Positions 1 through 10,221 of a stretch of DNA of 27,500 bases are shown here, in pieces (positions within the stretch are counted from its first letter, which is position 1; every line of letters starts with the position of its first letter). The DNA is taken from NCBI GenBank assembly GCA_012295275.1, contig CM022672.1, positions 19,754,894 through 19,782,393 on the forward strand, written 5' to 3'. The notes below the pieces were generated by a model that saw nothing but the letters and a program-made list of their open reading frames with translations, was not told the origin of the DNA and searched no databases. The stretch is from Chrysomallon squamiferum. Its lineage: Eukaryota; Mollusca; Gastropoda; Neomphalida; Peltospiridae. The position numbers were made by a program, and so were the translations under genes.

Positions 1-360
1 CTTTAAGTGTCTTCGGCATTTATTTATAAAAAAAAAGAACTAGGATAAAAAAAAAAGTTGTTAAACTATTACAGACCATCATTTCCAACAACAGCTGCAG
101 GAAACATTTTAAACTTGTCAAGTATTTCTGATACAGAAGTCTTGAGATCAGGCAAAGACGGCCATAGGTTAATATGCTAGAAAATTACTTACACGGAAGA
201 TTCGGTGAAATGGTTTGACTTAGTTTTCGATTAAGTCTGGAAGAATATATTAGCTAATAATTCGTATAAACCTTTATTTGTGCCCATGGTATTCCAAATA
301 CCAGGCCCATGTTAATTTTTTGTGCATCCACAGGATTGTTCTGTTTGCTCATTAATCTCT

Positions 361-398
361 GAAGATGATGATGATGATGATAATAATAATAACAACAA

Positions 399-446
<48 letters not shown>
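361..446. repeat. compound trinucleotide microsatellite (GAT/AAT/AAC/ATT)
   Basis: Consecutive blocks of GAT, AAT, AAC and then a long ATT run are visible. The open frame across it (poly-D, poly-N, poly-I) is purely a product of the repeat and is not a gene. Confidence 0.95.
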
Positions 447-448
<2 letters not shown>

Positions 449-1007
449 AATTAAGAAAAAAAAAAAAATTCGGATTAAATGAGAAACACACACATATATA
501 TATTTTTAACTGTAATTTCTGTTCTCAAATTTCTCTCTATGAAATATTGTCACAGATAAAGATAAAAATCGTAAACCCGCAAGAAATATTGCGATTTTGT
601 TAATTTATTGTTACACTTTATTTTTGCATACTACCAGCAGGGATACACTCATATATAAATGTAGAGTTTAATGCTGATTACAAATGTAACAGTTATGTGA
701 TCATAATATTTCATAAATATGAAGAGTTTAGTACTGCTTAAATCATTGCAATGTTAAACATGGTCTAGTCTGGTAGATAGTTTTCAGTTACAGTAGATTT
801 AATTTGGAAACCAAAAAAAATAAAATGAAAAAATAAAAAGAAGAAGAAGCAGTAGAAAAAACTGGGTAGAGAACAAATTAACCTTTTTTTTTCTTCTGCT
901 TCATTTCATTTTTCATTTTTTAATCGTCTGTTATGATTAATCGTAAACGGCCACAATTGACTGATCAAGACGATTTCCTGCTTTTGAATGTAATTACCTC
1001 TCTAGAT

Positions 1008-1009
<2 letters not shown>

Positions 1010-1041
<32 letters not shown>
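1010..1041. repeat. poly(T) tract, 32 nt
   Basis: An uninterrupted run of T followed by five C. It could be the tail of an old minus-strand retroposon or simple slippage. No element body is recognisable next to it. Confidence 0.9.
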
Positions 1042-1241
1042 CCCCCAACAGTCCATGAATTTAACAGCATGGTGCAACGTAATTATTTAACTGCTTTCCT
1101 TCTGGTAATTGAAAAATACAGGAAACAGAGCTAATTCAGCCAGATTTGGACCACTCACAAGAGAATTATAACTACCCTCTCGCTTCGCTAACCCCACACG
1201 TGATCTTTTATGTACACGTCATGCATTCACTGCAATTTTTT

Positions 1242-1270
1242 TTCTTCTACTTCTTCTTCTTCTTCTTCTA
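1242..1270. repeat. (TTC)n microsatellite
   Basis: About nine TTC units with one interruption, giving a Ser/Phe-rich shadow frame of no coding significance. Confidence 0.9.
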
Positions 1271-1399
1271 TTGTAAGTAAACGTAATTACTTTAGCCATT
1301 TCCAAAGAAATCAGTACAGTAAAGAAATGTTTTTTTTGATGATGAACCTACTTTATTCTTTGAGATTTGATTTACGTAATGCTTTACATTTCAGATGTG

Positions 1400-1402
<3 letters not shown>

Positions 1403-1437
<35 letters not shown>
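1403..1437. repeat. poly(T) tract, 35 nt
   Basis: The longest pure homopolymer in the window. Its length in an assembly is unreliable. Confidence 0.9.
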
Positions 1438-1440
<3 letters not shown>

Positions 1441-1932
1441 TAATTAATAGCCGGAAGATTTTAATATTCAATAACGTAATCTTGCTTATTATTGAAGAGG
1501 ATCCCAAATCATGAGCTATTCTGGAAAAAAAAAAAAAAAAAAGTTCCTTGACGTGATGGGAAATCATGCTAATATTCATATTGTTTATTTATCCGTTTAA
1601 CAGAATATTCTTTTTTAAGCTTGTATCTGTCTACAAGAGACAGAGATGGCTTATGGGTATGTACCGGAAGTGATATCACTAATCTTCTAACATACTAACC
1701 CTAACATTATCCTTGCCTGACAGTTCAAACACCCGCTTTGTGAGTTTAAAAAAATTAAATAAATAAATAAAAAATTAAAATGCTTGTTCTCATTAACAAA
1801 CTGATTAAAATTTTAAACTGTTGAGTTAAACTGTTACAGCAAAAATAAATGTTTCGCACGATTAACGGTTATAACAACAACAACGACCGTAGCAACAGAA
1901 AACATAATACTTGTACTACGACTGCTACCACG

Positions 1933-1955
1933 AGTAGTAGTAGTAGTAGAATAAT

Positions 1956-1990
<35 letters not shown>
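1933..1990. repeat. (AGT)n then (ATC)n microsatellites
   Basis: About five AGT/TAG units, a short AT spacer, then about twelve ATC units ending in a T run. Confidence 0.93.
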
Positions 1991-2900
1991 TTTTTTCTTA
2001 TTTTAAATCTAAAAAAAAATAATTATGCAACTATACTATCATTATTTACTTATATATATTTACTAACTTATCTTTTCTCAAGTTCCAAGAGAGATCGAAT
2101 TTACTGCGAGTGTATTATACAAAACTATATCGATTGTCGATTTATATTCGCCAGTCTATATTTTGAGCTCGCCAGGACATTTTTGTATTAGTGACTAATA
2201 TTAAAGGTTCAGATCACGTACTGATGTTAAAATAAGTCGATAATTCTACAATGATTTATAAACTTGGTTTTTTACCTGTAATTTATTTATTTTTAATAAG
2301 CAGAGTGAAGAAGTTATTTTTGAAAGTGGAGTAAATAAATATAAATAAACAACAATTAGTAAATAAATAATGAGATGGTGTCTTGGGTCATTTGAATGAA
2401 AACTGTTCTCAGGAGAAAATATTGTTAATTTGCTTTCGAAACGATGCGCTTCAGATCTGTCATCGGTCAAAGTAAATGTTGTTTTTGGGGATTTTTTAAA
2501 TTTTATTTTAATAGATGTTTTTTTTTTTAAATGATATATAGCAATCATTTATTAATGAACACCGTGATAAACTTCTAAGAACATTAATAACTGTTCCTGG
2601 AACTGTTTTTACTCCAATACTAGTATCTTGAATTTCATTAATTTAAAAAACTAAAATCGTTAACAATGTAATTTAAGCATTAAAACGTCATTTAAAATGC
2701 TCGTTTCCTTGCCGAGGACTGAACCGAACCGGAATGACCCCCAGAGGTATTTGATACCAGAGTACCCATTTGAAAAAATCTGACGTCCTTGTACGCTTTT
2801 CAGCACCACTGTAATGCTACGTATGGATCGTAATCTTCAGTCTTGAAGAAATATACAAAAATAAAACAATAATTTCTGTTTGAATTTAATTTGCTTTGCA

Positions 2901-2906
2901 TTTATT
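2901..2906 (-). terminator. candidate polyadenylation signal of the receptor gene
   Basis: TTTATT on the plus strand reads AATAAA on the minus strand. It is the first canonical hexamer I find downstream of the receptor stop codon and would give a 3'UTR of roughly 590 nt. A second variant hexamer (ATTAAA) follows at 2885-2890, and a weak AGTAAA lies closer at 3153-3158. AATAAA is common by chance in AT-rich DNA, so this is only a candidate. Confidence 0.3.
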
Positions 2907-3491
2907 TGATAAAGAAACTGAAAACTATTTTGTTTGTTTTAACATCGATTTTAGCATTATTTTGAAAATGAATTTGATTTCAGCTGTCTAATTAATCCAA
3001 AGACGGAGAAAATGGAATTTTCCAAAAGAAATAAATCAGCATTGTAATGAAATAAGAAATAAAATGTTCTTGAATAATTTCTAATGTATTCTAGGGTTAG
3101 GGTTAGATATGATACAATGAATTTCTTGTGGGGTTTTTTTTGTTTGTTTTTTTTTACTGCAAAATAAATACATCCAACAAATGCAAGGCCATGTTTTGTA
3201 ACAACAACAACTGAAAGAAACAATAAAAATCGTCACGGGAAAGTCTTCCAGATTTCCTTTTGTAAACTGGAGAACAAAGCCTTGAGACACATCATGGCAT
3301 AAACTTAGTCTATGTAGACTTTTTAAACACCTCGTCCTGGAGGGGAAACCCCCCCAAAACCCCACCCAAAACCAAAAAAAAGAACCGTTACTGGATGTTC
3401 GTCGATGAACTAGGTCAGGACTTTCAAACTACTACCAATCAGTCTGTGCTTTTCATCTTCGCCTTTGCGTTCCACCAATGAGCTTCTGGCT
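2907..3491 (-). other. probable 3'UTR of the neuropeptide receptor
   Basis: This region follows the receptor stop codon on the minus strand and has no further coding sequence. It is unique sequence with a T-rich patch near 3134-3155 and a short C/A-rich patch near 3340-3375. Calling it UTR is an inference from position and from the candidate poly(A) signal at its far end. Confidence 0.4.
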
Positions 3492-3692
3492 TCATATCTG
3501 GGACGTTTCCGTCTCGTCGTTGAATTTCCGGTGCTCCTCTCTGGCGAAGTTGTAGCGGACGGCGGTGTTTCTCATCATGCTGCAGCGTCGCGTCCCGTTC
3601 TCTGAGTACTCCGTGTAGTCCTTGCTCTCCTTCTGCAGACACCGACACGGGCAAAACGAGAAGAGGATTCGGAACTCGCGCTTGAATTTTTG
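3492..3692 (-). CDS. terminal exon of neuropeptide GPCR: helix 8 and C-terminal tail
   Basis: The last exon of the class A receptor encodes 66 residues plus TGA. The acceptor is a long T run ending ttcaag, directly before the codons for QKFKREFR. The phase is 0, matching the GLLN end of the preceding exon, so the joined protein reads NPFIYGLLN then QKFKREFR, a normal TM7 to helix 8 transition. Helix 8 is basic and amphipathic. It is followed by FCPCRC, three clustered cysteines typical of the palmitoylation site that anchors helix 8 to the membrane. The tail is short, hydrophilic and rich in Ser/Thr and Tyr. It ends in ETSQI, whose last three residues (S-x-hydrophobic) fit a class I PDZ ligand. 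The exon is clearly richer in G+C and CpG than the surrounding intron. The minus-strand +1 frame over the same bases is a shadow. Confidence 0.9.
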   Translation of the reverse strand, partial: QKFKREFRILFSFCPCRCLQKESKDYTEYSENGTRRCSMMRNTAVRYNFAREEHRKFNDETETSQI

Positions 3693-3807
3693 CTTGAAAA
3701 AAAAAAAAAAAAAGACGGATATAAATTTATATATAAGTTCGTTAAATACAAAAAAAAGAAAGACAAAAAACACAGAGAGAGAGGGAGCATGTTACTGATA
3801 GTCAGTG

Positions 3808-3909
<102 letters not shown>

Positions 3910-4079
3910 GCATATATAATAAGATGGTATATATATATATATAGTGATATAGTATATATATATTGTATATGCATCTCTCTCTGATTGATCGTCATACTCT
4001 GTCTTTTTTGTAAGACTCTCTCTAACTTTTATACACCACTGCACATATAACGCAAACAACACGTAATCAGTCGATTTGT

Positions 4080-4345
4080 CCGTCTTTATTTGTCTGTATA
4101 TGTCTGATGTCTTGATTTTTCTCTCTGTGTCCGATTTCTGTCTGTTTATCTGTCTATCTATGTCAATCTGACAGGTTGTTATCTTTGTCTCTGTCCATCT
4201 GTCTTTTTTTTCACAGTCTATCTCTCTGTCTATATGTCTGCTTATCTGTCTGTCTATCTCACTCTGTCTATATATGTTTGTCTATTCGACTGTGTGATTG
4301 TTTGCTGTCAGTCTGTCTGTCAGTCTTATCTGTTAGTTTATTTTT
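4080..4345. repeat. degenerate TCTG/TCTA/TCTT tetranucleotide-rich tract
   Basis: Imperfect tetranucleotides dominated by TCTG and TCTA, interrupted often enough to suggest an old decayed microsatellite. It lies in the receptor intron. Confidence 0.8.
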
Positions 4346-4381
4346 CGACTTTTCTTTGTAAAGAATAATGACATAACTCAC

Positions 4382-4472
4382 ATTTAGAAGTCCATAAATG
4401 AAGGGATTGTAGCAGGAATTGCTCATGGCAAACCAGTTGCAGCAGATCCATATGATGTTCATGTATTTATAG
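4382..4472 (-). CDS. TM7 exon of neuropeptide GPCR (NPxxY motif)
   Basis: A 91-nt internal exon with acceptor tatttcag and donor GTGAGT. One base completes a Leu codon from the previous exon, then 30 codons follow. It encodes the end of extracellular loop 3 (YKYMN) and TM7 (IIWICCNWFAMSNSC), then YNPFIYGLLN, carrying the NPxxY activation switch as NPFIY. The combination of NW(F/L)AMSNSCYNPFIY with a following KFKREF is what I remember of leucokinin receptors of molluscs and arthropods. Luqin/RYamide- and tachykinin-type receptors are close relatives and cannot be excluded without alignment. The donor follows the codon for the last Asn (phase 0). The coding call is very secure; the ligand class is not. 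Confidence 0.95.
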
Positions 4473-4529
4473 CTGAAATAAACCCAAAATATAACATAAT
4501 ATAACACAACATATTACCACCTTAATTAA

Positions 4530-5400
4530 CAAACGTTCAGTAACTTTTGACATCCACTTATGATATATGAACATACGTCGCTCGTTGATTCACGGAAAAC
4601 AAACATCATTATTTACATCGTTACCACCATCATCAGTATTAAATCAGTATCATTGCAAAATTGAAAAGTAATTCAAAACTATCTTTGCTATTTACGAAAA
4701 AAAAACAGGATTTATGCAGATAGCCGAAATGGGATGTAAGAAAAAAAAAAAGAAAAAAAAAGAGAAAAAAGTGGGAGATAAAAAGGTTAGAGATGAATGG
4801 TGTGTTTAAAGTTATAGCTCTCGTTTTAGCTTTCATTGTATTTTAATCAGTTACCATCTAAAGAAGACATTTCTCAAGTCTTAGAGACTGAGTTGTATTG
4901 GCGACTAAACCCTCATGGAAGCATTTTTCAACAAGACACTAGATGTTCCCTGAAGAGTCAAGGAATTTTTTATCTCCCTTTAGGAACGACTGTGTCTCAA
5001 TTAATCAAACGTGTTTTCGATCAGGACTGGTTTGTGAATCTGAGATGTAGAAACGTCACCTTTCTACTGACGAAAGAACATTTATGAAATTGAAAAAAGA
5101 AAAAAAAACGTTTGAAAATCTTCTCTGAAATGTTTGGGATTTAGAAAATCTTCGGTTCTTGGAATATAAGGATATATCCAGAAAACAGAATTTAAGTCTA
5201 AACACAAATTCCTTTTATATTTCATATAATTATAGCTTATACTGTTAGTTTGTTGTATTTTTTATATTATATTTTTAATAATACTGTTCACGAAATAAAG
5301 TTATTTCTTTGCAAAACCATCCGAAAACTGTAAGATACCAATAAATATTTAAATTAAAATTAAAAAAAGATAGGAATCTGATCATGATTACTAACGTACT
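4530..5400. other. unique AT-rich intronic sequence
   Basis: A short A-rich patch lies at 4741-4770, with unique AT-rich DNA otherwise. An 83-codon plus-strand frame (4836-5087) opens here. It lacks family resemblance or usable splice context and is antisense to the receptor, so I did not call it a gene. Confidence 0.6.
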
Positions 5401-5434
5401 GAAGTACTTTTTTTTTGGGGGGGGTGTAACTCAT

Positions 5435-5480
5435 CCACCCACGTCACCCACGTCACCCACGCCACCCACGCCACCCAGAC
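5435..5480. repeat. 9-bp tandem repeat (acccacgtc/acccacgcc)
   Basis: Five consecutive 9-mers with a T-to-C variant distinguish the first from the later copies, ending in accaaga-like variants. The repeat follows a T then G homopolymer at 5409-5425. A plus-strand frame reads it as PTSPTSPTPPTPP, which is a repeat artefact rather than evidence of a protein. Confidence 0.9.
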
Positions 5481-5704
5481 CTCCAAGACCTAGCTCGACA
5501 CAGCAGCGTGTGAATTATGAATGGCATCCGCTGGTGCAGCGAAATTCGAGCGCTTTCTTCGCACCTAGTGGAATTAGTCATATTTACGTCCGCTAAATCT
5601 AAAGTCGACTGGAATAGGGTACGTTAATAGAATGAGTTGAATAATTTATGCTAGAAATAGACCGGTTGTAATAATTAATACTTTTACATGCTATGTTACA
5701 GTGG

Positions 5705-5830
5705 AAAAAAAAAAAAAAAAATCGAAAATATTACTACTACTACTACTACTACTACTACTATCGCTGCTGCTGCTGCTGCTATTACTACTATAAAAACAAC
5801 CACTACTACAGCTACTACTATTACTACTAG
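5705..5830. repeat. poly(A), (TAC)n and (CTG)n microsatellites
   Basis: A 17-nt A run, about ten TAC/CTA units at 5731-5760, six CTG units at 5763-5780, then more dispersed CTA units. Confidence 0.93.
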
Positions 5831-5906
5831 TACCAATTTTTGACACCCGGAAACGACAGCCAGCCAAACTGCCCGATCTCAGTTTCGCCAATCATCCGCC
5901 CGCTCT

Positions 5907-6245
5907 TCAGAAAATACTATAAAACAAAATTTCAGACAATACGACAAGTTCAGCAATAACCTTCTGTGGGGGTTCTCCACCGACAAGACGCAAAATTTTA
6001 TCAATGACGATGGGAATAGCTGCAACACGTGCAGCGGAACAAAGCGTGTTCGTTATCGAGCTCGCCTTTGTTCGTCCACCTCCGTAAACGCCTTCTAGCG
6101 CGACTTGAATGTCTTGCAGGTTTGCTTTAATATCCGCCACATTCGGTGTCACTGTACGGTTTCTGCTCTTCGATGGGGAGTTTGACGGCTCAAACTCGGC
6201 TTTCGAGATTTGTTGATTTTTCGTTCGTGAGTGAAGTGTGTGATT
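5907..6245 (-). pseudogene. unidentified protein-like open frame without Met, CpG-dense
   Basis: A 112-codon stop-to-stop frame in the receptor's long intron, on the same strand. It looks more protein-like than the other orphan frames, with mixed composition and no low complexity. It has an Arg/Lys/Ser-rich N-terminal third (SKSRNRT), then a segment suggesting helices (VADIKANLQDIQVALEG), a glycine turn (VYGGGR), and a helix rich in A, I, V and L (AARVAAIPIVIDKILRL). It contains no ATG; the only start would be GTG at 6152. The frame has no convincing acceptor or donor. I recognise no domain. It could be a decayed retroelement or transposon fragment, a nested exon, or a chance frame favoured by local G+C. 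Confidence 0.3.
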
Positions 6246-6344
6246 TCACAAATCAGTTTCAGCGTCGCTTAGAAACTGAACTGTCATGTTGTTGTAATAT
6301 ACTTGTTTTAATATTATTAAAAGAAATCTTCCTTCTTCTTTGTT

Positions 6345-6605
6345 ATTCTTATTATTATTATTACGTTTTTTTTTAGTTATTATTTTTTAATAGTGATAAC
6401 AATAGTTGTGATCGTGATAATGATAAAAGTAGTAGTAATAGTAGTAGTAACATTAGTGATCAGTACTTTAAATGTTGTAGTAATAGTAGTGGTAGTAGTA
6501 GTAGGATAGTAGTAGTAGCAGCAGAGGTGGTAGTAATATTGGTATAAGAAGTGGTGGGAGTGGAAACAGCAGCAGTAGTAGTAGGAATATTGTTAAAATA
6601 ATTCA
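6345..6605. repeat. imperfect GTA/TAG/ATA trinucleotide-rich tract
   Basis: Many short runs of TAG, AGT, GTA, ATT and CAG triplets interleaved with unique bases, as in a long decayed trinucleotide microsatellite. Confidence 0.85.
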
Positions 6606-7164
6606 CAGTCACATCGTATATCGCCATCAATTTCCGCTGCCTTCACTGACAGCTTTTTCACTGGTCCTGATTACTGCAGAAACAGAATTAAGATTTGATA
6701 ACAGGTTAGGGACCAATAAACGCCTTTACATACCCTGGACATATTTACAGATCGCAGTCTGTGAACTTGGCTCCCACTGTTCCACTTCTGTTAATATATT
6801 AGTGGGTAATATGTTTTACACCATTCGTTATTAATTTTGGCGTAAGTTAGGTATGTGTAGAGGCCGATGACTTGATCAGCGGGTAACTTAAAATCGCGTT
6901 CCAAAAAATAAAAATAAAAAATTATGTCATTGTACAGGTGGGGGCGAGACAGACAGATGGAAAATATTCTTGTTTTTGTAGCTCGTCATTAGCGATGCGT
7001 GAACTTTTCAACTTAGCATTGTTCTATATTGATTACCCCCTGGGTTAAACATGCCACCTCAAAGAGTACGCGACAAAACACGAAGCCGTCTGTATGCACG
7101 TTCGAAAAACAGACGTGAGATTTCTGCTAATTGACTGTCATTCATAATAAGTCACTTTTAGACA

Positions 7165-7204
<40 letters not shown>

Positions 7205-8065
7205 ATAAATTAGCAAAGTTCATGTTCAAAACAACAAGAACTACTTACAGGATGGAAATAAAAACATAATTACACTCTGAATTGGCTTTGACTGTTATTA
7301 CTTATGCTTCTGTGGAAACTGATTCAGTGTTTATCTGGAAAAGCATTCTATGGGAAAACAGTGAAATTTATTATTTATTTAAAAATAAAATGACCCATAG
7401 AAAACAGTGAAATTCTTTTTTTTTATTTTTTTTAAATAAAATTAACATGTCGGGACTGGCTAATGCATGAATTGCCTGCATTTCTGCAGGGATTCATGTG
7501 TAAATGTTTAAGTAACAAAAGCTGCCGTACAATAAAATAAAACATCTTCGAGCAAAGTATTTTACAAATTGTTCTTAAAAAAAAAAAAAAAACACACGTT
7601 TCATTCGATTCTTTAACAAACAGAGTGTCGTTCACAAGAATTTATGTGCAGATCGAAATCAAATCCAGGTTCAGGACAAAGACAAAAGGCGTATGTTTGT
7701 TAAATGCTTTTTTTTTTCTGAAATACATTTCACGCTCGTTAGAAAAGACCACATCATATATGTAACACAAAGAATAATGTCTGCAATTAATTCCTCTTTG
7801 ATTACTGTTTTCATTAAAATATTAATTTCTTGAACGCAACACGGATGATTATTATTTAGAAATTGTACTCTTTATGTTGATCTTATGTTCAATAAATTGT
7901 ACCTTTAAGTAAGACCGTATTTCATATATAAGTAATGCTGCACACTAATGCTGTATACTTCTATGTATATTTTTATGTCACATTGTTTCAGCACGCATGT
8001 GTAACGAAGAACACGTCTGAATGCAACATGGATAAAGTAAATTTAAAAAAATCGTTAATTAACAA
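6606..8065. other. unique AT-rich intronic sequence with a (TA)n tract
   Basis: No gene seen. (TA)n occupies about 7167-7195 with a TA-rich tail to 7206. A 15-bp direct repeat (gaaaacagtgaaatt) occurs near 7354 and again near 7401, flanking an AT-rich block. Short frames here have no protein character. Confidence 0.6.
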
Positions 8066-8073
8066 TTGTTACT

Positions 8074-8272
<199 letters not shown>

Positions 8273-8439
8273 AAAGCAGGATAAAATGAAAAGGAAGAGA
8301 ATGATCAATCATTACTGCACCAACTTAAATTTGTTACGCAAGATGGCTATCGTTTAGTTTTTCAGTCAAACTGTTCGCTTAAATGTCGGTTAAATACTTC
8401 AAGAGTCCTCACACTTTGATGTTGGACTGGGAGATACGC

Positions 8440-8850
8440 CACACTGATCCCGTTCAATGAATAACAGTTAGGGAAACGAGATGCGCATTGGGCTTACTCG
8501 ACAGTATCGACCTCCGTCGTCTCCCGCTAAACCTGGGGCCATTCGGACCAAAATTACGACTATCGTAAAGCGATCTGTTTCCGGAAATGAGCCGACTGAT
8601 TTCGGCGATTGCATACGAATTGACGTGGCCACTACTTCAGGATCTGCACGTTCTAAACAATATTCATTGTCTGCAAGGGTGGCGCGTGCACAGACATTAT
8701 AAAAGTCTTTCTGTAATTACCTCACTGCGTCCGTCGTTTAACTTTGAGACGGAGGAGAAATGTGACCGTGACGAGATTAAACCAAACTCTGGCTGGACAG
8801 TGACAAGTTTCACACGTTTACCGATTAATACATTCCGTCAGGCGTAGTGC
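8440..8850. other. CpG-dense non-repetitive island, unidentified
   Basis: This island stands out from the AT-rich surroundings by many CG dinucleotides and absence of simple repeats. Two overlapping plus-strand frames (8481-8702 and 8587-8847) are open across it, as expected where stops are scarce. Neither shows a recognisable domain or good splice sites. It could be a regulatory element, an old transposon remnant or an unrecognised exon cluster. Confidence 0.35.
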
Positions 8851-8892
8851 TGTTTTCACTTGTTATATATAAAACATATCAGACAATAATTT

Positions 8893-8960
8893 ACAACAAC
8901 AACAACAACAACTGTAAAAATAATACCTACACATGCACGCATATACACACACACATACAT

Positions 8961-9014
<54 letters not shown>
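8893..9014. repeat. (AAC)n, CA/CATA-rich and (TA)n microsatellites
   Basis: Six AAC units, a CA-rich segment from 8940, and a (TA)n run of about 46 bp at 8968-9014. Confidence 0.95.
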
Positions 9015-9017
<3 letters not shown>

Positions 9018-9029
9018 AGACATCAAGAG

Positions 9030-9885
9030 GCTTAAGTGGCTGCCAGTTCAATGCCGAAAAATCAGACACTTTGAGATCATCAACTATTGAACGTATGGTG
9101 TAATGAAAATATGAAATATTTAACACAAATTGCACGAATGAGAATAATAACACAAAGGTACTCGAAAAAGAAATCCAGCTGAAAGATTCCATGAACGTAA
9201 TTACAAATACCTGTTTACAAATGCCATAATTTATTGTTGGCTTTGTATTTATTATAAACTTAGCATATGTGAAAAGCAAAGTACAGAATAAACTCGGTAA
9301 TATGGAAATAAAAAACACGAAAACACAACCAGAAAAATCACGATAATGGACATTTACATGAATGATAGGTATAGTAAAGCTATACCAATATTGCATAGCA
9401 AATTGGAACTTCTTTAGTCACGATACGGTTTATATATATAAAAAAGATTTATGAGACAATCCAGGCAAGCAGAATAGCCATCAAAATAAGTTATAAAAAG
9501 TATCTATACCCGTTACACAGATAAAATCTGACAGAAATAATTAATTTAGAGTGATCTATCTATTCCTTCTCTTATGTCATATTGCTCCAGTTAAGATCCT
9601 AATAACGAAATTATATTATGGCTATATTTATGCTGTACTGTTATGGCTCGGTTTATGATTTATATATTGTTGTAATCTTTGTATAAAAATGTCTTATTTT
9701 TTTACGTGTTCCAATATTTTTCTGATTAACTTACTTTCGAGAACGTGTTACTTAAAAGTATTCTCAGTAAAAGGACAAAAGAAAGTAAGTAGTGTAACAT
9801 TTTTGAGTTCTTTATGCATCAAAAATACTGTATATATATTTTGTTTAGAAATATCTGGTGAAGCCGAGTGTTTGGTTTTTATTTT
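9030..9885. other. unique AT-rich intronic sequence, one long hydrophobic frame
   Basis: No gene is supported. The minus strand has a 177-codon frame (8863-9396), but its C-terminal quarter is translated microsatellite. The rest is Phe/Ile/Leu-rich, as any T-rich strand would give, without family motifs. Confidence 0.5.
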
Positions 9886-9946
9886 CATCATGATCATCAC
9901 CATTATTACCATTACTATTATCATGATTATTATTATTATTATTATG

Positions 9947-9988
<42 letters not shown>

Positions 9989-10024
9989 TATTTATTTATT
10001 TTATTTTATTTTATTTTATTATTG
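9885..10024. repeat. (ATT)n and TTTTA-rich microsatellite
   Basis: Long ATT run with a few ATG interruptions, passing into TTTA and TTTTA units. Confidence 0.95.
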
Positions 10025-10172
10025 TTTTGTTTTCTTCAAACTACTGAATCCTAATTTTAATGATGTTTAGGCTATAGATAAATATACACACACTTTTTAG
10101 GCTTAAATTCAACACAAAGCCAAAGTTAGGATGTAAAAACCTCGGAATGTATTCATATTAATCTTTGTGCTT

Positions 10173-10221
10173 AATAAATAAAGAAATAAAGAAAGACAGA
10201 AAGAAATAATGAAAGAAAGAA
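10173..10221. repeat. AAAG/AAAT-rich tetranucleotide tract
   Basis: Imperfect aaag, aaat and agac units. Confidence 0.8.

Larger units (their letters stand above)
1..2880. other. AT-rich flank downstream of the receptor gene, no gene seen
   Basis: No protein-like frame or RNA gene was recognised here. The stretch holds microsatellites and homopolymers (listed separately) in otherwise unique AT-rich sequence. The only somewhat higher-complexity patch is about 2700-2850, which has no convincing reading frame. On the minus strand this lies 3' of the receptor stop codon, so part of it could be extended 3'UTR or intergenic DNA. Confidence 0.6.

Noticed and set aside
322-603. 93-codon plus-strand frame with poly-D, poly-N and poly-I
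   Set aside because: Translated trinucleotide microsatellite.
1010-1437. Poly(T) tracts as tails of inserted retroposons
   Set aside because: No element body, target-site duplication or tRNA-like promoter boxes could be seen next to them.
3092-3106. Telomere-like ttagggttaggg
   Set aside because: Only about two and a half copies; far too short to be an interstitial telomere and expected by chance in AT-rich DNA.
3439-3654. 71-codon minus-strand frame overlapping the C-tail exon
   Set aside because: Out of frame with TM7 and with the acceptor; the alternative frame gives the helix 8 motif and correct phase.
4836-5087. 83-codon plus-strand frame with mixed composition
   Set aside because: No recognisable family, no splice context, antisense to a confirmed gene.
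7354-7416. 15-bp direct repeat as a target-site duplication
   Set aside because: The enclosed sequence is only about 30 bp of AT-rich DNA with no element features; local duplication is simpler.
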